From positions 706,098-770,097 of the forward strand of contig JAKMXF010000155.1 of NCBI GenBank assembly GCA_024704765.1: DNA of 64,000 nucleotides, given 5' to 3'. Below are positions 47,880 through 59,582 of this stretch, one piece after another. Within the stretch, counting starts at the first letter, position 1; each line of letters begins with the position of its first letter. The notes under the pieces are model-generated. The model saw only the letters and a program-made list of their open reading frames with translations, was not told the DNA's origin and searched no databases. This stretch comes from Oopsacas minuta. Lineage: Eukaryota > Porifera > Hexactinellida > Lyssacinosida > Leucopsacidae. The translations under genes and the position numbers were made by a program.

Positions 47880-49534
47880 GAGTTCCCATTAATCGCTTCT
47901 TGACGTTCGATTGTGAGCTGTATTGCAGTCCCTTTTTGAACCCCAACAATAGTTTCCATCATGTTGTGTTCTATTTGCCTTGGAATATTGTCTCCATTTT
48001 CACAAATGTCCTGATGAAACCGCTTATGTTCTCACTTAAAGCACCGAGATTTTGAGGAAAATAATCTAAATGCGAAAGTAGAAAGTGAATCTTTATGTTC
48101 ATTCTACTGCCAAGAGATTCATTGCTAGCAAGCATTGTGTGAACATGTTCTTGGTAGTTTTCCGCTTTCTTAATTCCTAAAAAATTTTCTAAGACATTCT
48201 TGAAAGCTGTCCAAGCATTTCTTTCTACGGTATTCTGTACTGCCTCAAACTGAGGATCCCAGAATAATTGACGTTTTTATGTTCCCACCAAAGTACCTGC
48301 TTTTAACTTGCCCGAACTTATACTGGAAATTTCATTCAAAGATACCTAAATGCATCACCTTCCCTAATTAGAGCTTCTTTTTTTTACTAAACTCTTCATT
48401 AAACCAAGTTTCATATGGAGCGGGGGTAATATGACAGTCTGGGGATCGACAAGAGGAATATATCTCACATTTTCCCTTCCTGGGACATATTCGGTTCTAG
48501 TTGGTCATTCTTGTCTTGAATAATGTTGAGAGTCCGTTTGGAAATCCCATAAGCAAAGAAAGTAAGGATTCTTTGTATAATCACCTTGCTGACTAAGTAG
48601 GAAAGTAATAAATTTTTAGATCACCACAAATTTACCACTTTTGTTCTTTTTCCTTGAGTATATCAAGGGGTAACTTCATGATTTCATAATTTTCTCGACT
48701 GGCAACCGAATACGCGATAGGGATTGAAGACACAGTATTTCCGTTGTAAAGGAGGACCGCTTTGAGGCTTCTCTTAGAAGAATCAATGAAATATCTCCAA
48801 TCATTGTGATCATAGTTCATTCCCAGGGATAAAATCAACTCTTGAATATTATTGCAATAAACCAAGTCATTGTCCATTGAAAAGAAAGGGTCAAATTCCT
48901 GCTCTCTATTCATATACCAGTAAAACGTAGTTCTTGCTTCTAGAAGATTTCTTTCTTTAAGTCTCGAACCTAAAAGCATGGATGATTACTTCGTAAGGTC
49001 AAGAGCCCTGACTAAATCATCCAAGTCCTCTTGTGAAATTAGCTTTGGAGCATCACATTGCAACTCAAAAAGATGTATCAAACTGATCTTCTGGTTCACT
49101 ATCAACACATTCCTGGACTTTAGATGCAACAAGAGCTTTAGGCACAGGAATTCCCAAGCCATGTGCTACAGGGCGTAAAGCTGAAGGCATATTTGAGTAT
49201 GTTATCCTAGATTTAGTCTTTTTAGAATGCTCTTGAACTTTACAGAACAAAAAGTACCATTCATGTGAATGGTTTCTTTGTTCCCTCCAGGCCAATGGGA
49301 CACCAAATGGCATAGCTTGTAAATTAGCCTTGGACCATTTAACTAAGTTATCACAACAAGTGTGACAACATAGTCAGGGGCTCATGGTTTGTCTTGGTCT
49401 CCGACTTTACAACCGAAATACAGATAGTATTGTTCCATAATTAACGGGGTCATTTTCTTCAACATACTATCCAACATGTAGATACCACAAATATAACAAA
49501 AACAGTCAGGATCATTCTCACATTTGCGATCCAT
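47880..49534 (-). pseudogene. Unnamed transposase-like protein family, copy C
   Basis: The start at 49534 reads MDRKCENDPDCFCYICGIYM, keeping the N-terminal C-x2-C of copy A, then YFGCKVGDQDKPWAP, MPFGVPLAWREQRNHSHEW and SALRPVAHGLGIPVPKA. The core is open from 48979: LKERNLLEARTTFYWY, LVYCNNIQELILSLGMNY, WRYFIDSSKRSLKAVLLYN and SIPIAYSVASRENYEIM. Downstream, frames break repeatedly; HFLLSHLDYFPQNLGAL is readable near 48080 and the basic end near 47900. The block that should hold PCFLCLWDSR is decayed. I could not find the terminal repeats that bound copies B and D, so this copy has lost its ends. Confidence 0.65.
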
Positions 49535-49789
49535 TGATTGTAGAAAGAATAGGGAACAAAAATATCATAAATGTACATGAATGTAGACCAATATATTAAG
49601 TTATTTAGAGTTAATGCAGACCTATGAGGTTACATCGCATATACTATATTAGTTAATGGTATTATAAACGTCTTGTGAAAGATGACTCAAAGTACTAAAA
49701 ATAGTTTCCATGAAATAATAAGTATGGTTAATTTAGCACCAAATATCCATGGAAATGCAATAAATCAAAATTATAAACAAAGAAAACAC

Positions 49790-50393
49790 CAGGGGCCTTA
49801 TTAACTAAAATTCTAAGAATTATTCTTAACTTAATTCTAAGTGTATTTCTAAGAATAATTTTAAGAATTCATGAAATATTCTTAGTTTTCGTTAAGAATT
49901 CTTAACTTGGCTATACTTAACGGATTCTAAGAATAATTTTTAGAATTACACAATTCTAAGAAAAATTCTTAGAATTGGGTAATTCTACTTGATTGATTCT
50001 TGCTATTGGTTAATAAAATTTATGCCAATTCATTCGACTTCAATCGCTTTTTGAGAAGATATGCGCATAGTAGAAAATAATATCCTTCTACTTGTATACT
50101 TCATTTATCATTAATGAGATAATCGCCCCACCCAATAGCGGGTATTACAACATGTGGATATGATAATCAAACATATTGTCTTAAGCGATGAACAATCTTC
50201 TTTGTAAATAAATGCGTATTGATTATGATTTCATAGAAAAGTAAAATAAATTATAAGTTAAGTGTCCTCTTTACTTCACTAAATATTTTTCTTAGAATTA
50301 TTCTAAGAATTGAGTCGTATTCTAAGAATTTGACTTAAAGTTAAGCAAAATTCTAAGAATTTGACTTAAGAATTTTAGTTAATAAGGCCCCTG
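49790..50393. mobile_element. MITE-like element with 25-bp terminal repeats and TTCTAAGAATT clusters
   Basis: The left end starts CAGGGGCCTTATTAACTAAA and continues AATTCT; the right end read inward is the same for 25 bases. Close to both ends (49808-49982 and 50284-50377), but not in the middle, there are many copies of the palindromic word TTCTAAGAATT or near variants. Length 604 bp, no coding. No clear target duplication beyond a possible AC. Confidence 0.8.
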
Positions 50394-50565
50394 ACGTATA
50401 GGTGAAAAACTGATGGCATATTTGGAATCATCGCAGTTTTTGTTTCTAGAAAATATCAAAATCATTCAGAAGAAATTTCGTAGTTGACCAGTGTAATCTA
50501 TTCCCAAAGTTCTTTATATACATCAATGGATATTCAGTTCCCTTATTACCTAATTGAATATACAA

Positions 50566-51460
50566 GGGTTGTTCAATAAATAATGAGACTAATGTATCGA
50601 ATTCATGTTCTAGTTAATACAGCTCTAAGCTTAATATCAGATTACAGGCCTAACTTGATTGTCTAACTTCGCTACAATATACTCTCTACTCTACTAGCAT
50701 ATTCTTCAGTATAAGTTTCATTTGTATAGGCTCTTCCAAAAGAACAAAAAATGCGAAAGGGACAGAGTTAGCAAAGAATTACTTACAAGATACAAGGCAG
50801 AGGAAGACTTTTCGGATCGTATAGTAGCGGGGGAGAAACTTGGTTTCATTATTATGAACCAGAGAGCAAAACTCAATCGAAGCAGGGAAAGAGATGTGAT
50901 GAACCTGTACCCATAAAGGTAATGGCCGCAAAATCAGCAGGGAAGAGAAGGGCAACAGTATTTTTGGGATAGGGGAGGAATTATATAATTATATACCTCG
51001 ACTGGTGCCTGTAAAGATCACCATAAACAGTATTATTACGTTGACGAATTGAAAGAATTGCGTCAAGCGATTAAAGTGAGAGGCGAGGAATGCTGACACG
51101 TGGCGTATTGCTGTAACATAACAACGCAAGGCCCATGTAAGCTCCAAAACAATGGCTGCAATTGACGACTTAGGATTCGAATGCCTCCCTCATCCCCCAT
51201 ATAGTCCAGACCTGGCTCCCAGCGACTAGCTGTTTGGAAGGATGAAGAGACCTCTTCGAGGGAAGAGTTTTGAGGGTTTCAAACGGCTGGAGTATGAAAT
51301 AGAACAGTGGGAAGAAGAGACTCTAAAGAACTCTATGTCACTGGGCTGGAAAATTAACAGAACGATGGAATGGTGTATAAAGTTAAAGGGGAATTTATCA
51401 TACATTTGATAATCAATTATGATATGTCTAGGTTTACTATATGAATTATGAAAAGTCTCA
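50566..51460 (+). pseudogene. Mariner transposase fossil abutting copy D
   Basis: The plus strand reads KELLTRYKAEEDFSDRIVAG, then, one base shifted, GGETWFHYYEPESKTQS (first catalytic D of GDETW is G). Later come HNNARP, where HDNARP is expected, so the second D is N, then VSSKTMAAIDDLGFECLP and SPDLAPSD (third D kept), a stop, LFGRMKRPLRGKSFEGFKRL, and a C-terminus ending LKGNLSYI near 51405. The left terminus is probably near 50566 (GGTTGTTCAATAAATAATGA). The right end runs straight into the TTACACA terminus of copy D at 51461, so its right terminal repeat is short or lost. Confidence 0.75.
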
Positions 51461-53548
51461 TTACACAACTCAACAAGATTTCTCATCAGAGATCATATAC
51501 ATTTATCTTAGCATACTTTTGAATGCTGAACTTGAATCTGCAATCAGAATTTCTCTTGCACGTCTAGTTATTCCGAAATCCAATATCCATTTTTTCAATA
51601 GTATAGTATTACCTAGTTACTAAATTGCTTTCACATGGTGACCAAGGCAAGTCGTGGGCACCACATGTTATATGCACTTCTTGTTCAAGTGGACTACGTG
51701 ATTGGTTGAACAAAAGGAAAGTTTCAATGCCATTTGCAATACCCATGGTCTGGAGGGAACAGTAAAATCACCTTGATGATTGTTACTGTTGCCTTATCGA
51801 CATTAGAGGATTCTCAGCCAAGAATAAGCACGCTCTTGTTTACCCAGACTTGGATTCTGCTCGCAGGCCAATTCCACACGACATCTCATTACCAATCCCA
51901 ATTCCCAAGCCACAGCAAATTAAAATCGAGTTTGATATGGTGGAAGATGTTCATGCGGATTCTACAGATGCTAATTATGTCCCGGAAGATGAATTACTAG
52001 AGCCACAAACATTAACACAGGGAGAATTGACTGACTTGGTCAGGGATCTAGACTTATCTAAAGACAAAGCTGAACTCCTTGCATCCAGGCTCAAACAGAA
52101 AAACCTACTCGACAAAGATGTCCTAGTATCCCACTATCGCATGCGAAATTTCGATCTCGCTCATTACTACACCACTGATGGTCCACTGTGCTATTGTAAT
52201 GATATCGAAGGACTCTATGCAAACCTATTACAAGAGCATTCTTCCTCTGATTGGCGCCTTTTCATCGACTCGTCAAAACGCAGTTTGAAAGCTGTTCTGT
52301 TGCATAACGGAAATCTAAAGCCTGGCGTTCCAATTGCTCACTCCGTCTATCTCAAAGAAACCTTCATCAATTTGTAGGAAGTTTTGGAGGCAATACAGTA
52401 TAGAACACATATATGGAATATTTGCGGTGATCTTAAGATAATCGGGCTCTTGATGGGCTGGCAACAAGGTTTTACAAAGTATTGTTGTTTCCTATGTCTA
52501 TGGGACAGCCGAGCAACTGGTGAACATTATAAAAAATGTGATTGGCCGAAGAGAACCTATGAAGTGGGGAAGACCAATTTACAGCATTCGCCATTGGTAG
52601 ATCCAAACAAATTTTTCTTACCCCCACTTCATATAAACTTGGATTAATGAAAACATTCTTTAAAACAATGGGCAAAACAAATTCAGCAGGATTTCTGCAT
52701 TTGGTAGGCAAATTTCCGAAACTAAGCGAGGCAAAGTTAAAAGAGGGAGTATTTGTAGGACCACAAATCAGACAAGTATTCAGAGATCCAGATTTCGAGA
52801 AGACATTATCCAAATTAGAAATGAGTGCTTGGAATTCTTTCAAATGGGTTTGTGAAAACTTTTGGGCAACAAGAAGTCGTCCAACTACAGGGAAGGAGTG
52901 GAAACCTTGCTTAACGCATGCGAGCAGATGGGCTGTCGCATGTCGCTAAAACTTCACTTCTTGCACTCTCACCTTGATTTTTTCCCTGAGAACCTTGGTC
53001 CTGTAAGTGATGAACAGGGTGAGAGATTCCACCAAGACATACAGGAGAAGAAACCCGATACCAAGGTTTCTAGTATGAGGGCATGATGTCCGATTACTGT
53101 TGGAGGCTCTTCAGAGATAATCGCAACAAGATATATAAAAGGAAGTCGTACTCTCAACTCTTTTAATTTAGTTAGCTACCTTTATACTTCTAGATGGATA
53201 TGTATTTCTCCTTAGTTTGTGAGTAGTTGATACATGTATGGATGTGAATAATTTTATGTATGAGCTAGGATAATAACTGATATTATCTTGGCATTAATCT
53301 CAAACATCGAAACGTTGATTTATTTCAGATGGCTATCATGTAAGAAGACAAAAAGTCAGCCACTGCCATAAAATAACAGGAAAAATTTAGGAAATACATA
53401 AAAATCGTTGACTTGTAGATGGAAAAAAAACTGGACGTGCTGGAAAGAATCTGAAAACAGATTTGAATTCAGCGTAAAAAACTTGCTTAGAAAATGTCAA
53501 TCTAATACTTGATGACAAAATGAAGTTAAATTTTGTTGACCTGTGTTA
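51461..53548 (+). mobile_element. Unnamed DNA transposon, copy D, with terminal inverted repeats
   Basis: The left end TTACACAACTCAACAAGATT and the right end read inward TAACACAGGTCAACAAAATT match each other and the two ends of copy B. The inner motif is also shared: TGCTGAACTTGAATCTGC (about 51524) against CGCTGAATTCAAATCTG (about 53470 read inward), followed on both sides by TTGCACGTCTAG/CAGCACGTCCAG. Length 2088 bp, which I take as near the complete size of the element. No clear target duplication. Confidence 0.75.
51635..53166 (+). pseudogene. Unnamed transposase-like protein family, copy D (best preserved)
   Basis: From GDQGKSWAPHVICTSCSSGL (51638) the frame is open to 52377 but for one TAA at about 51763: MPFAIPMVWREQ, SARRPIPHDISLPIPIPKP, LTDLVRDLDLSKDKAELLAS, WRLFIDSSKRSLKAVLLHN. 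After a TAG at 52375 the same frame gives HIWNICGDLKIIGLLMGW, YCCFLCLWDSRATGEHY and FFLPPLHINLD. Single-base shifts near 52640, 52865 and 53045 lead to TMGKTNSAGFLHLVGKFPKL, MGNKKSSNYREGVETLL, LHFLHSHLDFFPENLGPV, GERFHQDI and a basic end KIYKRKSYSQLF at 53166. The N-terminal finger of copies A and C is missing here. Function is inferred only: a DNA transposase, from the terminal repeats around it. Confidence 0.75.
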
Positions 53549-55129
53549 TATATTGGACAGCCCTTGTAGTTTGCTAACCATTCGTCTACTTTCCATCTCT
53601 TCACCGCTTCACTCTACCTTTCTGTGTATCTGATTTATGAATGTATCATATATATTACAGATGATCTGAATATTGAATGTATGAATTACATATTGAGAAA
53701 TTTCCATTTTGATAACCAATGCATCGTGAACACAAATTCCCTATGTGTTTTCAAACAATGAAGTATTAATAGTTGAACTTGAAGTCAATAGTTTTCGCTC
53801 TATATTTATAGAAAATCTGGTGGAATATTCCAATTAAAAAATCAATAATCTCCTATATTTTTTCCAATGCAAAAATGCGCTTTTAAAGAACATTTATTGG
53901 TTGGATACGTCTTGAGCTGCAAATTTATAGTGCTCAAGTATTTATACAATCCACAAGGAATGTAAGGTTGCTAATCCATTCCGAGTCACTCATTTCACAT
54001 TGGACAACATCTTTCTCCTTCAGAAATATATCGATTTTTGATCTCTAATGGTAAAATCGCTCAAGTTCGGATTCTCTGCCTACCCAACGCAGTAAATACT
54101 GAATATCATTTCATCTTCGAAAAGACTGGTCTCGCCTCCATTTTTAGATGAAACTTCAGCAGTTTTACCAACTAAATGTATTTATGTTGTCCAGTTAACT
54201 AAAGTGTCAGATAGTCGAGGGTCTACTGTTGTTATGTTATGTTGTTTGTTTCATTTATTACTCTTATTCAATTGATATTTGTAATTGTATGAACAATCAA
54301 ACTAGAGTTGGAATCTAGTATTAATCGCTCTAGTAATGAATTCGTTTGATAGCATGTAACCTTTGTTCCTATTAAATATATGTGAGAATGACAATATCCT
54401 CTGATAGCTCGTTGAGAACTGAGTTAGGCATGTAAATATGATCCAAATCCTAATAAGTAGAAAAAATATCGTATACAGTTATAAGCTAAATTGTAAAATA
54501 TATTCAATAACATCCATCTTACAAAAAATAAGAGTTCATAGCAAGCCTGCCCAGTCTTATAAGCGGAAACGAGCAATCAAAAGTTTTCTTGAGTACTTTA
54601 GTTAGTAGAATTTCATACCAATGAGAGAATAAATATCCACTGTATACACCATATAAAAATACACTTTTTTGGAATATACACTATACAAGAATATATTTTC
54701 AGATATTTTCGGTTTGGTACAACAGTCTCAAGAATTATTACATGAGAATATATTGTAACATATTATGGATACGTTTTCACAGCCTCACGAGGTGGTAGAG
54801 ACAATCTATTAGTTCCATAAAGGGAGATGATTGAATGTGTAACGTATAAGGACAAGTAAAACCCGCAAATACATAGAATAATTATTCATGGATAATATTG
54901 GATATCTATACTCAGTGAATACATAGAGTTAGTTATGGATTCCTATTGAAGCAATTAAAATGATAATTAATAGGATTATAATGAGAAAAAGTATACCATA
55001 TAATATTGCATTAGGTTTCATACCGTTAGATCTATATTCATCATTAAAAGGCAATAAATATTTACCAGGTGTAAGGATCTAAAGATCTAAAAACGGTATA
55101 AAAATACTGATTTCAGATTTCAGGATCTC
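53549..55129. other. AT-rich region, nothing recognised
   Basis: About 1.6 kb with no gene or repeat end I can support. Confidence 0.5.
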
Positions 55130-55500
55130 ATGGGCAAATTACCCAGGGGACGAAATTTCAAGAGATTCCACGAAGTCTGTTACGAACGTAAAGTCCGGCA
55201 GTATTCGGTTAAGGCGGCCTTGCTGTGATCGTCTTCAGTGGTATCCTATCCATCTTTAAATCTCTCTATCCACCTATGTGGTTTGTCGGAAGGGCAATCA
55301 TCCCCATACACAACGCTCATCTCTTCTAAGACCTCTACGCGAGTTATCCTCATGTGGCAAAACATTTCTATTTCAGAAAACTGTGGCCATTCTCTTGCCG
55401 GCTGAAGAAGCACACTTTACCTTTATAGGGACAGCTTCATACTTTCTTTTCTACTAATACTTTGAAATTATTTTCTGTTTCGTAGTAATCGAACCATGTT
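55130..55500 (-). pseudogene. Mariner-like helix-turn-helix remnant
   Basis: The minus strand reads EMFCHMRITRVEVLEEMSVV, YGDDCPSDKPHRWIERFKDG and TTEDDHSKAAL, the N-terminal DNA-binding half of a mariner-type transposase with small breaks. No catalytic motif was found to the left. A word TACAAGGGCTCTCCAAAAGG read inward from about 55800 could be the right terminus of the same element, without a partner. Confidence 0.5.
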
Positions 55501-55799
55501 GCATCTATTGTCACTATACTATCCAATAAGTCATTCTCGCTAAGCCACGATTTGAGTAAATCACTGCTAGCTCTAACCCTAGCTTTCTTATGATTTGCGG
55601 GCAGATTTCAGAATTATTGTTGAGAACCTACTTTAGTAAATCGAATGCTGTACGATAACTACCTGTGTTATGAAAAATGTTCCTATATATAAGAAGCTAT
55701 ATAGTATAAGATTCGAATTGGAATATGATACCGTTATTTAACTGCACTAGGTAAATGATACATCAATTCGGTGAATAACCTTTTGGAGAGCCCTTGTAC

Positions 55800-57419
55800 T
55801 AAAGCAAGTAAGTTGGTTGAGACTGATGGTAAGTGTTTGTCAATATCACTTGTTACTTGTCTGGCAATTTGGGTACATCACGAAGACAGCACTAGTTGAT
55901 CGACATGACTTACATTTAATTGGATTGAGTCATAGGTTGACAAGTGATTCCATGTTAGTAATAACCTCTCCAGTATTGCTACCCATGGAAGGTGTCTCAA
56001 AGAATTGTTGCATTCTTGGAAGTTGAAGATAGTGAATTAGTAGTTGTCAGACACTTCTTCTGATCATAAATATTTGGCGATATCACCCTCTCATCCAACC
56101 ATATCGTAAGACAGTCAATGACGTATCCAGGGGGATAGGGGATATAACACCACCCCCCACACATGTATAAATTACATGATATGAAATCATATTTGAATTA
56201 GAAAAATTATGCCAATATCTACATTATTCGTTCGATTGGAAAACTTAAATTTTTGGCTCGCTTCGCTCGGATAGTATTCTATATATTATATTATTATACC
56301 TTAATGTATTTACATTGTATTAATCTTCGGACGAATGTAACGGTTGGTCTTTCCAAGTGTTAAGAGTAATGCAACACAAAATATTCTTGAAGTTTCTCAG
56401 ATTCACTATTGGCTCCAATCTCAATATGTTGTAGTGGCATTTAGCTTTAATATGTAAAATGTTAATTAAGGAGAAGAAATATTTGGGATGTCTACTTCCC
56501 CTGCACACTCGATAAATCCGTCCCTGATCTTGAGCCTAGTATTTTGCTGCCTAGGCGGCATTTAATTCAGGCGAGTTAGGTGTAGTTTCACTGTCTATCA
56601 ATAACTTTGTCCCTCGTATTTTAAGCTATTTTTGCGGGATAGTGAAACAAAAAGCTGTAGTTTTTAATAAGGCAGCATGGAGAAATAGTGAGGTTGGCAT
56701 ACATCCCAACTGACCAACTTAATGTTGGTTTGGCCACCATTTTGGCACAAATAGCAGATCGGCCATTATTACGAGCATTTACCAAATCTAGAATCATTGT
56801 GCTAAACCTGAATTTTTGTAGCTTTGATACCTTAATGAATATGTCTTAAATTTTTAAGATAGGTATGAAGTGCGCATGTTCACTATCGAGCACAGTGAGT
56901 GTATTATACACACATCGTCACATATTTACAACATCATTTCACGTGTCACCAGTTTCTAAGATTCTACCTCGTATTCTCCCATCTAATAATTATCTAGTGA
57001 TATTTTACACAAAATGGCTGGCATATTTAATTAAGTTCTTTATAACTGAAAAGGTTTAATGTTTTACCCAAGTAGGTCTGCCCAATACCTAGTATATGCC
57101 TGACTCCCCATACCCTACTACATTTTGATATCATATCTCTCTCCATAGTTCAGTTAGTAGCCTCTCGCGGGTATATTTTCGTAGTAAATGCAATCCTGAG
57201 CAAATTGTCCAACGATTGCTAAGGGTCAACTAGAAGTTCTTCAAACGAATATCCCTGAGAAGATTTCCGAATTGAGTATAGTGTTTGGACTCAACCCCAA
57301 TGTTTCTCTAAGAAACATGCAGCGGCATATCCTCACTCCAATAATAGAGGAACTGCAACACGGATGGAAGTGATAGTTTTGATGGTGAGAACTAAGAACG
57401 GTGTCCAATTGAACATATA
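55800..57419. other. AT-rich region, nothing recognised
   Basis: No gene. A G/C-rich word near 56125-56165 (CCAGGGGGATAGGGG) and a pyrimidine-rich word near 56500 may be remains of repeat ends, but they do not pair convincingly. Confidence 0.4.
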
Positions 57420-57653
57420 CAGGGTGTACCATAATTATTGCCCTATGGTATAAATGACTATAACATTCAAAGATGATTAATTAAATATGCTACTTTGACT
57501 AGTGCATAAGGGAACTCGTTGTATCAAGTTAATCCACTAAATAAGGTTGGTCAATAAATTTATGAAAGAAATCTAACCAATTTGTACGACATTTTAGAAA
57601 TATTGATGAAATGAAACTAAATGCTGATAGGGCAATAATTATGGGTTACCCTA
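57420..57653. mobile_element. Tc1/mariner-type MITE, 234 bp
   Basis: The left end CAGGGTGTACCATAATTATT (then GCCCTAT) and the right end read inward TAGGGTAACCCATAATTATT (then GCCCTAT) form inverted repeats of about 27 bp. TA flanks both sides (57418-57419 and 57654-57655). No coding capacity. Confidence 0.85.
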
Positions 57654-57655
57654 TA

Positions 57656-58257
57656 TTCCTACATTGATTACACCTCCATTCACATCCATCACAAAATGTG
57701 TAAATTTGGGTCGATACATCTTTGTTCCACATGTGCATAACACTCTACGTCATGACAATCTAAACGCATCCAGGTGATAAGATCATCGCAATATACTGCC
57801 AGTATAATTATAACATATAAAATTATATCTGGGATGGTTTGGAAAATAATAGGGGAAATGTTAGCTTATAATCCATTTAGCTCTGAACTTACTTATTAGT
57901 AAGTACTTTTATACAAGCTTATTTTAATGATAGACTCACTAATTTGTCTAGTTTTATTTATGCATTTTAGGAATTTATTGATTGCTCAGGGTCGTTGTGT
58001 GGTTATTCTTGTGATTTATATTGGAATGCATAATTATGTGGTTAATATACAACCAGCAGTTTATCATGCCTGCAAAGAGTAACATTGGTTTTTTAGGCAT
58101 GGTGGGAGTGTTAGCTTTTGGGTATTTCTCCCACGCTCACGCCTAGCCATCACATCTCTCCAATTTCAGTGAGTTCACGAAAACCAGTAGTTTATATATA
58201 TAATTGCAACATTTATTCACAACCGAGTCCCTCTTCGAGTTATCGCCCGTGCTATTA
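57656..58257. other. Spacer, nothing recognised
   Basis: AT-rich; no gene or repeat end identified. Its last two bases (TA, 58256-58257) are the target duplication of the following element. Confidence 0.5.
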
Positions 58258-59580
58258 CAGGGTGTCTCAAAAGTTTTTCACCTTATCCATCAAGCCAGTA
58301 AATTGTATTTAATGTATAGAATCATTAGACTATTTGCCAATGTATTTACCGTTAAGTTCGATACAAGAATTAATGCGGTTTGGCATTGCATCGATTTAAT
58401 TCTGGAGAATCGATGGGCTAATACCGCTCCAGATATTTTCCAAGATCTTCGCGAGTTGTTTTAGATTAGTAACAGGCTTCCTTTTGTCCAGCCCTTCCTG
58501 CATAATGGTCCACAGATTCAAATCTGGCGAGTCACTAGGCCAGATAACTTTCGCCCAGAATCCTGGTAATCGATCAGAAAGCCACTTCTGTATCTTTATA
58601 GCAGTGTGAGCAGGGGCTCCATCATGTATAAAATAAGTGTCGGACATCTTCGATACAATTTCCTCTGAGCCAGGGGCCCCTCATCTTTTTACGTTTATAG
58701 GTAGGGAGACAGCACTTTTCCAGGGTTTCATTGATATAATAGTCCGCATTTACAGATTGTCTTGGAGAGATTAGATGGAGTTCTGATAGTCCCTGATGAC
58801 TCATTATTCCCCAAACCATTAATCTTGGAGGATTTTTAACCGTTTCAACTGGAGTGATATCAGGCGAACTGACGTCCCAAATCCGATCATTCTGTGAATT
58901 TGTAGGTTGAAAAAGCTCAAAGGGGCTTTCATCACTGAAGAAAATTCCCACCCAATCAAGTGAAGTCCAAGATTTATTCTCAAGACAGAACTTGATCCTT
59001 TTAGACTTTGTACTTCCGTCAATATAGGGTTGATGGCCGTTTATACGCTTTTGCCCCAATAGAATTATGTTAATGACGGTGAACAGTATCTTTACTAATA
59101 GCAACATATTTACTTGAAATATATTTCGCCATTTCTGAGTTGATTGCCATCGTTTGCCTATCGATTTCGAATTATTATTTTCGGGACCCGACAACTTTCG
59201 GCGGACGTCCAGAACGAGGCTTGTCATTGAACATTTCTTCAGCTTTTTGCTTTTTGTTCCAATTCTTTATGGTTCGAATTGTGACTCCAAGTATGTCAGC
59301 AACTGTTCTTTGAGTGGAACCAGCTAGTAGCATACCTATCGCTCTCTTGCGGATGGCTAATCTTGTCATTTTGACATCCATAATATTGAAATTTGATAAT
59401 TATACAAAGTTTCGCAAAATGAATCACAAAATTAAATATTTGATACTACTCATGATTGAGAACATTAGCCAACTATAAATTGACAATGCTAAAATAAATG
59501 GGTAGATAGTAAATGAAGTAGGCTGATTTCTGTTCAAATATATTAAATACTAATGGTGAAAAAACTTTTGAGACACCCTG
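58258..59580 (-). mobile_element. Second Tc1-like (DD37E-type) transposon
   Basis: The left end CAGGGTGTCTCAAAAGTTTT and the right end read inward CAGGGTGTCTCAAAAGTTTT are identical over 20 bases and continue TTCACC in both. TA flanks both sides (58256-58257 and 59581-59582). The length is 1323 bp, close to the relative at 2027-3365, with which it shares CAGGGTGTC. Confidence 0.93.
58396..59381 (-). pseudogene. DD37E-type transposase lacking the third catalytic residue
   Basis: From 59381: MDVKMTRLAIRKRAIGMLLA and STQRTVADILGVTIRTIKNW form the helix-turn-helix, with a GRPPK hook. After a frameshift near 59200, 201 codons give GIFFSDESPFELF (first D, residue 99) and NPPRLMVWGIMSHQGLSEL. A second frameshift near 58650 leads to FIHDGAPAHTAIKIQKWL (second D) and SDSPDLNLWTIM. 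In relatives this last block reads SPDLNPIENLW; here P-I-E-N is absent, an in-frame 12-base loss that removes the catalytic E. So this copy was crippled by deletion as well as by two frameshifts. Confidence 0.88.
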
Positions 59581-59582
59581 TA

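Noticed and set aside
51461-51480. Right terminal repeat of the mariner at 50.6 kb
   Set aside because: The sequence matches the copy B and D termini much better; only the AATGAGACT word next to it supports the mariner.
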